A DNA stretch of 64,000 bases from Acididesulfobacillus acetoxydans. Its GTDB lineage: Bacteria > Bacillota > Desulfitobacteriia > Desulfitobacteriales > Desulfitobacteriaceae. The stretch lies in the NCBI RefSeq assembly GCF_900016645.1, contig NZ_CDGJ01000037.1. The stretch is one strand, 5' to 3'. Of the stretch, positions 8,267-17,129 are shown piece by piece. Within the stretch, counting starts at the first letter, position 1. Every line of letters starts with the position of its first letter. Under the pieces are notes generated by a model. It worked only from the letters and a program-made list of their open reading frames with translations. It was not told the origin of the DNA and did not search any database. The translations under genes and the position numbers were made by a program.

Positions 8267-9637
8267 TCATTCATCCGGCAAAGGCTGGCCTTTGGTTTCC
8301 CTGGCCCAAATCAGGGTGACGATGCCTACGATGTAGATGAGAGAGACGATGGTTACGGCTCTCGCGTAGGAGCCCAAAGTGCTGACCAGCAAGCCTGTGC
8401 TGAGCGGACCGGTGGCGGCCAGAATCCGGCCGAAGTTAAAACAGAAGCCCTGTCCGGTCGCCCTCAGCCGGGTGGGATAAAGTTCCGCTAAATAGATAGG
8501 AAAACCCGAAAATACACCGTTATTGAAAAAACCGAGGATGGGCAGGAGGAGGAGAAGGGTCACGTAATCTTTGACAGTGTAAAAAACATAGGGGGCCAGC
8601 AGAAGACTGCCCGTGAAGAAGAAGAGGAAGGTCTTTTTGCGGCCGATCCAGTCAGCCAGCGGGCCGAAGAGCACATAACCCACGACGGCCCCGGCGTTGA
8701 GGGCCATGGTGGCGTAGCTTTGGTAGTTGGAGACAGTCGCTTCCGTGTAGGCCCGGCCCCGGAGCAGTTCGACCACAAAAGTCGGTGTCCAGTTGGTTAC
8801 GGCCCAGAGTCCGAAAACCGCGGTAAAAGCCAAGAGAGAACCGACGATCGTATCGCGCCTCAGCCCCGGCCAGAAGATCTGCTTTAAGGTCAGAACGGTG
8901 AACTTCGGGTTGCTCCTCTCGGGGGAAAGCTTTATCTTTTCCCGGCGCTGCCGCACCCGAAGCCAAGGCTCGGGTTCGCCGACCTTCTCTCGAATGAAGG
9001 CGGCGGAAAGGGCGGGAAAGATGCCGATGACCAAGACGGCCCGCCAGGGTGTGAAATAATGGGCAGCGGCCCAGGGAACAACGAAGAGGTTCACCAGAGC
9101 GGCCAGAAAAAAACCGGCTCCCCAGGCACTCTGCATTAAACTGACGACGCGGGTGCGGTACTTATCCGGAAAAGATTCAGCCACCAATGAGGAACCGGCG
9201 GCCCATTCGCCCCCAATACCCAAGGCGGTCAAGAAACGGAAGACCATCAGCTGTGTCCAGGTTTCGGAAAGAGCGGCAACACCGGTGAAGACCGCGTAGA
9301 CCAAGATGGAAAGCGAAAGGGTGCGGCTGCGGCCTATGTAGTCTGCCAGGGTGCCGAAAAGAGTTCCTCCCACGGCCCAGCCGACCAAAAAGACGGCTAA
9401 AATGATGCCCCCGTGGGCGGCGATGCTCGCCTTGTTAGCCGTGGGGCCGAGCAGGTCCTGCAGAGATGAGAGCATAATCATGGCAAAGAGAGTTGAATCC
9501 ATCGAATCAAAGACCCAGCCGATCCAGGCGGCCAAGAGGACGAGCCACTGCTGGCGGGTCATAGCTTCGGGAAGCCAAAAGGGCAAGGTCCTGAAGCGAT
9601 TCGCGGAAGATGGGGAGTCTTTGCTCATCGTTTTCAC
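8267..9637 (-). CDS. MFS metabolite:H+ symporter family transporter
   Basis: 456 aa with about 12 transmembrane helices. Motifs of the major facilitator superfamily are seen: GTLFGTLADYIGRSRTL in loop 2-3, GIGGEWAAGSSLVAE in helix 4, and a second-half copy, FGPLADWIGRKKTF. The pattern (WVFDSMDSTLFAMI in helix 1, GGEWAAG) fits the carboxylate/aromatic acid and sugar-like symporters. The substrate cannot be read from sequence. The start GTG 9637 overlaps the TGA stop of the upstream response regulator, indicating translational coupling; ATG 9628 is an alternative. Being the last gene after a sensor kinase and sigma-54 regulator, it is likely linked to the compound that system senses. Confidence 0.88.
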   Translation of the reverse strand: MKTMSKDSPSSANRFRTLPFWLPEAMTRQQWLVLLAAWIGWVFDSMDSTLFAMIMLSSLQDLLGPTANKASIAAHGGIILAVFLVGWAVGGTLFGTLADYIGRSRTLSLSILVYAVFTGVAALSETWTQLMVFRFLTALGIGGEWAAGSSLVAESFPDKYRTRVVSLMQSAWGAGFFLAALVNLFVVPWAAAHYFTPWRAVLVIGIFPALSAAFIREKVGEPEPWLRVRQRREKIKLSPERSNPKFTVLTLKQIFWPGLRRDTIVGSLLAFTAVFGLWAVTNWTPTFVVELLRGRAYTEATVSNYQSYATMALNAGAVVGYVLFGPLADWIGRKKTFLFFFTGSLLLAPYVFYTVKDYVTLLLLLPILGFFNNGVFSGFPIYLAELYPTRLRATGQGFCFNFGRILAATGPLSTGLLVSTLGSYARAVTIVSLIYIVGIVTLIWARETKGQPLPDE

Positions 9638-11250
9638 CGTTCCTCTGTGTCGATGCCATATTCCTCGATTTTATATTGCAAGGCGCGGCGGCTGATGGCC
9701 AGTAATTTGGCGGCCCGGAGCTTGTTACCTTTGGTCTGATGCAAGGCCTTAGTGATGGCCGCTTTCTCCACCGCTTTCAGGGCTTCCCGCAAGTTGCCGG
9801 GCGCGCCTTTGTCCGGGTCGGCGGCAAAATCGGGTTCGCCCGGTTCGGGAGCGGAACCGACAGGGGAAGTTCCCGGCGCCGCCGGGGGCGCCGTCGCGTT
9901 CGAAAAGGTCGGGAAAGCTGCCGGAACGGCTGTCGGGACAGGCAGTGCGGATTTCGGGTCGCCGGGCGTGAATTCGCCGCCGCCCGCCGCGGATACAGCC
10001 GGACCGGGCTGGGATGTTTCAGTGCCGGGTTCCGGCTGCCGGCCCTCTTCCTCCGCGACGGCCCGTTCCCGTCCGGCCCCGGTCGCGATTTCGGTCGGTA
10101 AATCTTCCGTCAGTATGACCTGGCCGGCCCCCATGACGATGGCGTGTTCGATGGAGTTTTCCAACTCCCGGACATTCCCGGGCCAGTCATAGGTTTCAAG
10201 GACGCGAATGACCGGTTCGGGCAAGGATTTTGGCGGCCTGCCGAGCTTGGCACAGTACCTGTCGCGAAAATAAGCGGCCAAGAGGGGAATGTCTTCTTTC
10301 CGCTCTCTCAGCGGCGGCATGACAATCGAGACCACGTTCAGCCGGTAAAACAAATCGGAGCGGAAAGTCTTGCGGGCGACCCCTTCTTTCAGGCTTTGAT
10401 TGGTGGCGGCCAGAACGCGCACATTTACGGCTACGCGTTCATTTCCGCCTACGCGTTCGAACTCGCGTTCCTGCAGCACCCGCAGGAGTTTGACTTGAAG
10501 CTGGGGACTCATTTCTCCAATCTCGTCGAGAAAGATGGTTCCCCCGTCGGCAAACTCGAATTTGCCGATTTTGCGGCTGAGAGCCCCGGTGAACGAGCCT
10601 TTTTCGTGACCGAAAAATTCACTTTCCAAAAGCCCCTCAGGGACAGCTCCGCAGTTCACCGTGACAAAAGGACCGTGTTTGCGGCTGCTGTAAGCGTGAA
10701 TGGTGCGGGCGACCAGTTCTTTGCCGGTCCCGCTCTCACCCTGGATTAAGACCGAAGAATCACTGGCGCTGACCCGGCCGATGATTTTAAAAACTTCTTG
10801 CATGGCCGCGCTGGCGCCGATAAACGTATTTTTAACGGTTTGAGCGGAAAGGACGGTACGGTCTGTCTCCGAGGGTTCGGAAAAGGAGGAGAGAGCCCTG
10901 GCCGTGAGCGCTTTGACTTGGGCGATGTCGAAGGGTTTGCTCAAATAGTCAAAGGCCCCCAGGCGCATGGCGTCAAGGGTGGTCTCGACTGTGCTGAAGG
11001 CGGTCATGATAATGATCGGCAAGCGGGGATACTCCAGGCGTAAGATTTTAAAGGTTTCCATGCCATCCAATTTGGGCATCCGGATGTCCATAATCAGCAA
11101 GGCAAAAGCCCCCCGCCTGACTTGAGTTAAGACTTCCTCCCCGTTCCCCGCCGTGGTGACGCAGTAGCCCAGTTTAGTCAGGACTTTTTGCAGAAGGTTG
11201 CGCACGCTTTCCTCGTCGTCCGCCACCAAAATATTAGGTGCGTTTGGCAA
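9634..11250 (-). CDS. Sigma-54-dependent response regulator (NtrC/AtoC family)
   Basis: 538 aa. Residues 1-120 are a receiver domain with phospho-acceptor Asp in LLIMDIRMPKLDG and a conserved lysine in YLSKPFD. Residues 145-375 are the AAA+ domain: Walker A GESGTGKE, GSFTGA (a variant of the sigma-54-contacting GAFTGA loop), Walker B GGTIFLDEIGE. The last 40 residues are a Fis-type helix-turn-helix (KLRAAKLLAISRRALQYKI). Between AAA+ and the DNA-binding domain lies an unusually long linker of about 90 residues rich in Pro, Ala and Gly. The start is TTG 11250, with GGGAGG 10 nt upstream and 15 nt after the kinase stop codon. It activates sigma-54 promoters after phosphorylation by the upstream kinase. 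Confidence 0.95.
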   Translation of the reverse strand: MPNAPNILVADDEESVRNLLQKVLTKLGYCVTTAGNGEEVLTQVRRGAFALLIMDIRMPKLDGMETFKILRLEYPRLPIIIMTAFSTVETTLDAMRLGAFDYLSKPFDIAQVKALTARALSSFSEPSETDRTVLSAQTVKNTFIGASAAMQEVFKIIGRVSASDSSVLIQGESGTGKELVARTIHAYSSRKHGPFVTVNCGAVPEGLLESEFFGHEKGSFTGALSRKIGKFEFADGGTIFLDEIGEMSPQLQVKLLRVLQEREFERVGGNERVAVNVRVLAATNQSLKEGVARKTFRSDLFYRLNVVSIVMPPLRERKEDIPLLAAYFRDRYCAKLGRPPKSLPEPVIRVLETYDWPGNVRELENSIEHAIVMGAGQVILTEDLPTEIATGAGRERAVAEEEGRQPEPGTETSQPGPAVSAAGGGEFTPGDPKSALPVPTAVPAAFPTFSNATAPPAAPGTSPVGSAPEPGEPDFAADPDKGAPGNLREALKAVEKAAITKALHQTKGNKLRAAKLLAISRRALQYKIEEYGIDTEER

Positions 11251-11265
11251 TGGCTTGCAACCTCC

Positions 11266-12681
11266 CTACCCGTTTTGCCGCAGGGGCAAATGAATCTCAA
11301 AAGCGGCGCCCCTTTCGGGTGCGCTGCGGACTTGAATGTGGCCGTGGTGAAGCTCAACCAGCTGGTGCACAATGGCCAGTCCCAAACCCGTGCCTTGTTC
11401 TTTGGTCGTAAAAAAGGGGTTGAACAGTTCCCCCATGTGCTCAGGCATTATGCCTGTGCCGGAATCGATGATGCGGACGATGGCTTCTTCATCATACCGT
11501 CTGGTGCTTAGATAGATAGTCCCTTGCTCCGTAATGGCCTGAATCGCGTTGAGTAAAAGATTGAGCAGGATCTGTTTGATCTGCTCCCGGTCTGCTTCTA
11601 CCACAATATGTTCGCCAAAATCCCGGATCAGTTCGATATGCTCCCGCAGCGCGCGATTATCAATCAAGACCAGGGTTTCGTCGATCGCGGCATTGAGGTC
11701 AACCGGCTGAAAACGGCTGGCGGCTGGGCGGGCGAAAGCCAGCAGTTCCTGAACCAGGCGGTCGAGGCGCCAGACTTCCTTTTCAATGACAGAAGTGTAT
11801 TCGTGTTTTTCGTCGCCGGCGGGCAATTCTTCGTCCAGCAACTGGGTGTAACCTTTGACCGCCGTCAGGGGATTGCGGATCTCATGGGCGACCCCGGAGG
11901 CCAGTTCCCCTAAAGCCGCCAGGCGGCTGGCACGCAGGACCTGCTCTTCCAAGAGGCGCTTTTCCCGCAAGTCAATCATCACCAGCAAGACCCCTATCAG
12001 TCGGTTTTGCATGTCGAAAAGGCGGGAGCCGGTCACGGCCATGGCAATTGAAGTTCCGTCCGGACGGGTGTAGAGGGTCTCTTTGGCCCGGACGGTTTCC
12101 TCTTGCTGAAGAAGCGTGTGAATCAGGGTTTGCAAAGATTCGGAAAATCCCGCCTGCAAATAGTTGAGGCTGAGGGCCGCGGTCTGTTCAATTCCGGTGA
12201 GGAACGCGGCGGCAGGGTTGAAAAGAACGATCTTGCCGCTTGCGTCCACGGTGATGATTCCGTTCGGGCTGTTGACCAACAAGGCGTCCCTGTGCGTTTG
12301 CGCTTCGCGCAGGCGGGAGGCCATCCGGTTAATGGAAGCGGAGATCTCCCCCATGACGCCGTGCATGGGCTTGATCGTGGTCACCAGGTTGTGTCCCAAA
12401 TCATCGAGTCCGCGCTGAATGGTCTGAACAGAACCCGCGAGTTCGCTGACGAAGATGCCGGCTCCGGTTATGCTGACGACGGTGCCGATGATCAAAAGGT
12501 AGATAACATTTTCGCGCAGACGCTGAACTTGCATATCGTTCGGACTGAGGGATACGCCCGCCTGTAAAGCGGTGAGCTGGAGCGCTTTGTCGGCGGTCTG
12601 CATGCTGAAAAACCCGGTCACAAAGATCGGAATGACCACAAGCAGGAAAATGGCCAAGATAAGACTGAAACGGTACTTCAT
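11266..12681 (-). CDS. Membrane sensor histidine kinase (NtrB/AtoS-like)
   Basis: 471 aa. Two transmembrane helices near the N-terminus (residues 8-28 and about 58-80) enclose a very short extracytoplasmic loop of some 30 residues. Then come a HAMP linker, a PAS domain (NSPNGIITVDASGKIVLFN), the HisKA domain with the phospho-histidine in GVAHEIRNPLTAVKGY, and a HATPase domain with NLLLNAIQA, DSGTGI and GTGLGLAIV. The small outer loop suggests sensing in the membrane or by the PAS domain. It is the first gene of the kinase-regulator-transporter set; ATG is preceded by GGGGGAGG. Confidence 0.94.
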   Translation of the reverse strand: MKYRFSLILAIFLLVVIPIFVTGFFSMQTADKALQLTALQAGVSLSPNDMQVQRLRENVIYLLIIGTVVSITGAGIFVSELAGSVQTIQRGLDDLGHNLVTTIKPMHGVMGEISASINRMASRLREAQTHRDALLVNSPNGIITVDASGKIVLFNPAAAFLTGIEQTAALSLNYLQAGFSESLQTLIHTLLQQEETVRAKETLYTRPDGTSIAMAVTGSRLFDMQNRLIGVLLVMIDLREKRLLEEQVLRASRLAALGELASGVAHEIRNPLTAVKGYTQLLDEELPAGDEKHEYTSVIEKEVWRLDRLVQELLAFARPAASRFQPVDLNAAIDETLVLIDNRALREHIELIRDFGEHIVVEADREQIKQILLNLLLNAIQAITEQGTIYLSTRRYDEEAIVRIIDSGTGIMPEHMGELFNPFFTTKEQGTGLGLAIVHQLVELHHGHIQVRSAPERGAAFEIHLPLRQNG

Positions 12682-13189
12682 GGCAATCCTCCCCCTAACC
12701 GGGCCGAAAGGACGGCAGAGAAAGTCAGAATTTCCCGACTGGAAGCCTCAGCCGTATGCCTCCGGATTCATCCCTGGGGCGCTCTGGGCGAAAGGCCTGT
12801 AGTCCCCAACGACTGCCGCACTGAGGCCGTTTGTACGACCTAAAAGCTCCTTGAGAGACTTGGGAATCCTCGCGTTTCAACGCGGGGAGGAAGTGAACAG
12901 CGGTTGCCTCTATAGTGTACCACGAAAGGGCAGCGCCTAGAAAGAGCAGGAGAAAAATCCGAAAAATCCCCTTAAAGAAGAAAGTGATCCGACACTGCAA
13001 AGGGGGTCGCCCCGGTCGGTCAATTTCGTGGGGCGAAGCAGACATTGTGTACCCGCAGATGTTGACACTTTCCGATAGGCCGAAAAAGGTACCCCCGCCG
13101 GGCGGGGATACCCAGATGACTAAGCTAGACTCTCTGGCCTCGGTTAGCGGAAACTATAGGGACTTAGGACTAGGGTAATCACAGCCGAG
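12682..13189. other. Intergenic region with a possible transposon-end hairpin; no convincing gene
   Basis: The 508 bp between the kinase start and the DHA2 exporter end hold a copy of a dispersed motif (12744-12771) and a hairpin CCTCGCG/CGCGGGGAGG (12868-12890) of the kind that ends IS200/IS605 elements. Open frames on both strands have no ribosome binding site or recognisable domain. Around 13051 a TTGACACTTTCC word occurs, but no matching -10 element was found. Confidence 0.45.
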
Positions 13190-14908
13190 CTAGCGTACGG
13201 CCTCTGTGCGTTTGCCGCGCAGATAAGACGCGATCGCCGCAATGAAGGAGAGGGCTGCCGAGATGTAGAACGCGACCCGCAAACTGGACATCACGGCCGG
13301 GGCGATCAATTGGGGAAAGAATATTTTACCCACGATGAGTTGTTGGCTGGCCGCCGGCAAGCTGTGCAAAACCTGGGGCGGCAGGAGACTGGCCATGGGA
13401 TTGTAACCCAAGAAGGCGGCAAACAAGGCGCCGGTAGGCGGGAGATTGGCTGTCTGCCGGGCCACTGCTGCCGGAACGCCGACATGAATCAGGCCCTGAT
13501 ACATGGCCACCGGCAAATGCTGTATCATGCCGAAGATGAGAAGCGTAAAATAGAGGGTCATGCTGAGTGCCATCCCGGTGTTTTGCAGGGTTGACCTCAT
13601 TCCGGAAGACACGCCCCGCTGCTCGGCGGGAACTGTGTTCATAATGGCGGTCGTGTTCGGCGCCGCAAACATGCCCATGCCGAACCCTTGAATGAGCAGA
13701 ATGACGACAAAAGGCAGATAGCTGAAATTGGCGGGCAGCAGAGTCAGAAGGATAAAAGCCAGGGCGGAAAGCAGCATTCCGAACGAGGCCAATCCTCTGG
13801 CACCGTATCGGTCCGAGAGATACCCGCTGAGGGGCCCCATGATAAAGAAGCCTATCATCATGGGCAGCATATAAATGCCCGCCCAGAGAGGAGTCTGTTC
13901 AAAATTGTAACCATGAAGCGGGAGCCAGATCCCCTGGAGCCAGATGATCAGCATGAAGGTCAAGCCTCCGCGCGCAATGGAGGAGAGAAATAAACTGAGA
14001 TTGCCGGCGGCAAAAGCTCGGATACGAAAGAGGTCTAAACGAAACATCGGAACTTTGGTGTGGAGTTCGATATAGATAAAGGCGGCCAGAAAGATGATGC
14101 CAATGACAATACCGGCCTGAACGAAGGGGCTGCCCCAGCCCATTTTGGCCTGTCCGTAAGGCATGATTCCGTAGGTGAGCGCCAAGAGGAGTACGGTCAA
14201 GCCCACGGCAAAAGTGCCGTTACCCAACCAGTCGATTTTTTCATGGGCGGTCAGCTTACCGGTCTCTTTTAATTTAAAATAGGCCCAAAAAGTACCCGCC
14301 AGGCCCACCGGCACGCTGACTAAAAAGACCAGGCGCCAATGCAGGTCGGCCAGCAGGCCGCCGACGATTAAACCCAACAGGGAGCCTCCGATCCCGAAGA
14401 TCTGGTTGAGTCCCATCGCCATTCCCCTCTGGGAAGGGGGAAAGGCGTCTGTGAGGATGGCGGTGCTGTTGGAAAACAAGAACCCGGCGCCCACACCTTG
14501 CAGAAGCCTGAAGATGATAATCTCCGTGGCCCCGGCATTTCCGCTGCCCGGGGTCAGAAACAACAAGACGGAGGCCAGGGTGAAGATGGCAAAGCCCAGA
14601 TTATAGAGACGTACCCGGCCAAATATGTCGGAGATCCGGCCGAAGGATACCAAGAGGGTGGCGGTCACCACCGTATAGCCCATGAGCATCCAAAGCAGGT
14701 AAGTGGCTCCGCTGGGAGCCATAGGGTTCATCTTTATCCCTCTGAAAATAGCCGGCAGGGAGATCAAGATAATGTTGGCATTGAGGCTGGCCATCAAAAC
14801 CCCTAAAGTCGTGTTCGACAGGGCCACCCATTTATAAGAATCTTTGGCCTGCGCCAGCGCGTGGCCTTTTTTGTCTCCTAAACTCCCGGTTTGTGGATCA
14901 GAACGCAT
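13190..14908 (-). CDS. DHA2-family MFS drug-type exporter
   Basis: 572 aa, about 14 transmembrane helices, related to EmrB/QacA exporters. Seen: an N-terminal helix with NANIILISLPAIF, motif A VSFGRISDIFGRVRLYN, antiporter motif C around FGIGGSLLGLIVGGLL, and a second-half GPLSGYLSDRYGARG. ATG 14908 is chosen because GAGGGG lies 11 nt upstream; a TTG at 14941 is in frame but weak. An extended -10 element is present about 60 nt upstream. The substrate is unknown. It is a single gene, convergent to nothing nearby. Confidence 0.88.
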   Translation of the reverse strand: MRSDPQTGSLGDKKGHALAQAKDSYKWVALSNTTLGVLMASLNANIILISLPAIFRGIKMNPMAPSGATYLLWMLMGYTVVTATLLVSFGRISDIFGRVRLYNLGFAIFTLASVLLFLTPGSGNAGATEIIIFRLLQGVGAGFLFSNSTAILTDAFPPSQRGMAMGLNQIFGIGGSLLGLIVGGLLADLHWRLVFLVSVPVGLAGTFWAYFKLKETGKLTAHEKIDWLGNGTFAVGLTVLLLALTYGIMPYGQAKMGWGSPFVQAGIVIGIIFLAAFIYIELHTKVPMFRLDLFRIRAFAAGNLSLFLSSIARGGLTFMLIIWLQGIWLPLHGYNFEQTPLWAGIYMLPMMIGFFIMGPLSGYLSDRYGARGLASFGMLLSALAFILLTLLPANFSYLPFVVILLIQGFGMGMFAAPNTTAIMNTVPAEQRGVSSGMRSTLQNTGMALSMTLYFTLLIFGMIQHLPVAMYQGLIHVGVPAAVARQTANLPPTGALFAAFLGYNPMASLLPPQVLHSLPAASQQLIVGKIFFPQLIAPAVMSSLRVAFYISAALSFIAAIASYLRGKRTEAVR

Positions 14909-14965
14909 ATGATTTTCTGCCCCTCGCTTTCGAAAACACAAAAATTACTTCGATTACAAATAAGT

Positions 14966-14994
14966 AGTATAGCACGGATTTGCCGTGAAGTCTA
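14966..14994 (-). promoter_or_regulatory. Extended -10 promoter of the DHA2 exporter gene
   Basis: On the minus strand TAGACT, a 17-bp spacer, then TGCTATACT (TGn extended -10 plus TATACT at 14966-14971). Confidence 0.6.
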
Positions 14995-15002
14995 GTCACC
15001 GC

Positions 15003-15056
15003 GATCACACTGATCACTCTAATCACTCGACCATTCAGATTACTCAGGTCACTCGC
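15003..15056 (+). repeat. 9-bp degenerate tandem repeat (GATCACTCT-like), 6 units
   Basis: Blocks begin at 15003, 15012, 15021, 15030, 15039 and 15048, with consensus near RATCACTCN. The repeat lies just upstream of the DHA2 promoter on the minus strand. Confidence 0.75.
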
Positions 15057-15147
15057 TTATAATGTTACCTTTGAAGTCTAATTATTCAAGAGGTTAAAAT
15101 CCGGAAAACAACGGGTTCCGCCGCCACTGCCAACGCTTCAGGATCAA

Positions 15148-15390
15148 AAACCAAAGAGCCAAAGAGCGCAAGAGCCGAAAAGCCAAGAGGCTAAAGAGAC
15201 CAAAGAGACCAAAGAGGCTAAAGAGGCTAAAGAGGCTAAAGAGGCTAAAGAGGCTAAAGAGGCTAAAGAGACTAAAGAGGCTAAAGAGACTAAAGAGACC
15301 AAAGAGGCTAAAGAGACTAAAGAGGCTAAAGAGACTAAAGAGACCAAAGAGGCTAAAGAGACTAAAGAGGCTAAAGAGACTAAAGAGCTA
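15148..15390 (+). repeat. 9-bp tandem repeat AAAGAGGCT/AAAGAGACT/AAAGAGACC, 22 phased units
   Basis: From 15193 to 15390 the sequence is an unbroken run of 9-bp units, preceded by a decayed stretch from about 15148. Only two or three unit variants occur, so the array is young. In one plus frame it would read (Lys-Glu-Ala/Thr)n, but that frame has no start codon or ribosome binding site, so I do not call a gene. Confidence 0.95.
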
Positions 15391-15403
15391 AGAAGCTAAA
15401 AAG

Positions 15404-15442
15404 CAAAAAAGCAGGCATCCCCCTAACGATTGCGAGGGGGAT
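15404..15442 (-). terminator. Rho-independent terminator of the ASKHA/DsrE operon
   Basis: On the minus strand a perfect stem GCATCCCCCT/AGGGGGATGC with a 10-nt loop is followed by CTGC and a T-rich tract. It lies about 85 nt after the end of the ASKHA gene. Confidence 0.85.
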
Positions 15443-15527
15443 GCAGCGACACTAAAGTCCATGAGCAAGATGCCTTAAAACTACGAGGCTTACGGCAGGT
15501 TGCGGTTCTGTCAGCCGACGGACCCGC

Positions 15528-17129
15528 TTACAGCTCTGAGGATTTTTGATCCGCCAAACGTTTTTCCACGCTAGGATAGCGGGCAAGATCCGTATGAGGA
15601 AGAAATTTGCTGCTGCGAAATTTGTCCATGAAGGCGGGCTCCGCGTTCAACTCGAAATAGGTGAGTTTGCTGCAGATGGCTTCCGCTTCCAAACGCTTGG
15701 CACGGGAGAGGAGTGCCTGTCGCGCCCCTTCGCCCGAACTGTTGCCCAGACGGATAATGGCGGCGCGGGGAAGGTCCGGATACAAGCCGATGGCGATGGC
15801 GGACTCGACCGGAAGATATTGGCCGAAAGCCCCGGCCGCATAGAAGTGATGAATCTCCTGCCAGGAGCAGCCCACATTTTCGAGCAAGAGGTCGATGGCG
15901 GCATTCACCGCTCCCTTGGTTGCCATGAGATTGTCAATGTCTGCCTGGCTAACCGCGATGTCCCGGTCGAGTGCGGGATCCGTTTCCGCCCTCGGCACGA
16001 GGAGGAATTGTTCCTGCCCGTTGAGCAAGTGAGCCCTGCGGTCGACGAGGCCATGCAGAAAGAGCTCGGCGAGCGTGTCCACCAGTCCGGAACCGCAAAT
16101 GCCCCGGGCCGGAATATTACCGATGGTTGAGAATTCGACTTGTGGACTGCCGCCGGGCAGAATAGAGACGCGGTCGATGGCCCCGGGTTCGGCTCGCATG
16201 CCGAAAGTGGTTACTCCTCCTTCCAGGGCAGGTCCGGCCGCCCCGGCACAGGCCGCCAACCAGTCCGCACACCCCAGAACGATCTCGCCGTTCGTGCCAA
16301 TATCGACAAAAAGGGAAACTTCCGTTTGACGGTGCAGACCGCTGACAAGAATTCCGGCCACCACATCCCCGCCCAGAAAGCTGCCCACGCTGGGCAGACA
16401 GTAAACCGGGGCCAAAGGGTGTACCTCAAGCCCGATTTCTGCGGCGGTTAAGATTCCCGGGTTATTGACCACCGGGGTGTAGGGTACTTTGGCGATAGAG
16501 GCGGGGTTCAGCCCAAGCAAGAGATGGACCATAGTCGTGTTGGCCCCGATCGCAATGGCGCTGATGGCGCGCGTGTCCCCGGGGGCAGGAGAAAGACGTC
16601 TGATCAAACGGTTGAGAGTTCCTAAGACCGCTTGCCTCAGGTTTTCCAGCCCCTCCGCTTCGGCGGCAGAGCGGATGCGGCTTAGGATGTCTTCTCCCAG
16701 GGGAACCTGGCCATTATAGTCGGGGGCGTGCCGCAGGATTTCTCCGCTCGCCAGATCGACGAGATAGACGACGACGGTGGTGGTGCCGATGTCGATGGCG
16801 AGCCCCAGGTGGTTCCGCCGGGTGTCCCCCGCTTCGATATCCATTATACGCCAGCTGTTTTCTGTCTCCGCCAGGGTTACCGTGAGCGGCCCCCGGGCGT
16901 TATTCAGCAGCCAGAGGCCGGGAAGCTCCGCCATGAGGGAGAGCGGGAAGGCTACCCGGCCGTAGTCCGGGGCCAGCGCCTGCCGGATTCGGTCCGCAAT
17001 GGCCCGGTTGTCCCGGGGTGTCGGCCCGGATAAGGGGAGGAACACTTTGCGGCTCAAGGGTTCCAAGTTCTCCAGGTGCGTCCGGCTTTGACCGGTCAGG
17101 ATGACAGGCTCGACTTCAGGGTTTGACAT
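15528..17129 (-). CDS. ASKHA-domain protein (DUF4445/RACo-like corrinoid reactivation) lacking the [2Fe-2S] domain
   Basis: 533 aa. Related to the reductive activators of corrinoid proteins that use ATP to restore the Co(I) state of methyltransferase corrinoid partners. The actin-like core starts at about residue 107 with GLAIDIGTTTVVVYLVD (phosphate-1 loop) and continues with FVDIGTNGEIVLG, AGPALEGG and the C-terminal FYAAGAFGQYL. Canonical RACo proteins begin with a plant-type [2Fe-2S] ferredoxin domain with four cysteines; here the first 100 residues contain no cysteine, so an external electron donor would be needed or the role differs. ATG 17129 overlaps the end of the DsrE-family gene by 14 bp and has GAAGG 8 nt upstream. 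No corrinoid protein or methyltransferase gene is nearby. Confidence 0.82.
   Translation of the reverse strand: MSNPEVEPVILTGQSRTHLENLEPLSRKVFLPLSGPTPRDNRAIADRIRQALAPDYGRVAFPLSLMAELPGLWLLNNARGPLTVTLAETENSWRIMDIEAGDTRRNHLGLAIDIGTTTVVVYLVDLASGEILRHAPDYNGQVPLGEDILSRIRSAAEAEGLENLRQAVLGTLNRLIRRLSPAPGDTRAISAIAIGANTTMVHLLLGLNPASIAKVPYTPVVNNPGILTAAEIGLEVHPLAPVYCLPSVGSFLGGDVVAGILVSGLHRQTEVSLFVDIGTNGEIVLGCADWLAACAGAAGPALEGGVTTFGMRAEPGAIDRVSILPGGSPQVEFSTIGNIPARGICGSGLVDTLAELFLHGLVDRRAHLLNGQEQFLLVPRAETDPALDRDIAVSQADIDNLMATKGAVNAAIDLLLENVGCSWQEIHHFYAAGAFGQYLPVESAIAIGLYPDLPRAAIIRLGNSSGEGARQALLSRAKRLEAEAICSKLTYFELNAEPAFMDKFRSSKFLPHTDLARYPSVEKRLADQKSSEL

Noticed and set aside
12725..13045. Minus-strand 106-aa frame with one hydrophobic helix
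   Set aside because: No ribosome binding site or family; the C-terminal part coincides with a dispersed non-coding motif.
13045..13130. Possible riboswitch or IS21-type end around TTGACACTTTCC
   Set aside because: It faces the 3' end of the exporter gene, no aptamer core matches, and no transposase is present.
15144..15347. Open frame of Val-Ser-Leu/Ala-Ser-Leu repeats on the minus strand, and a Lys-Glu-Ala/Thr frame on the plus strand
   Set aside because: Both are forced by the 9-bp tandem repeat; neither has a start codon with a ribosome binding site.
15148..15390. CRISPR array
   Set aside because: The repeats are direct and contiguous without unique spacers.
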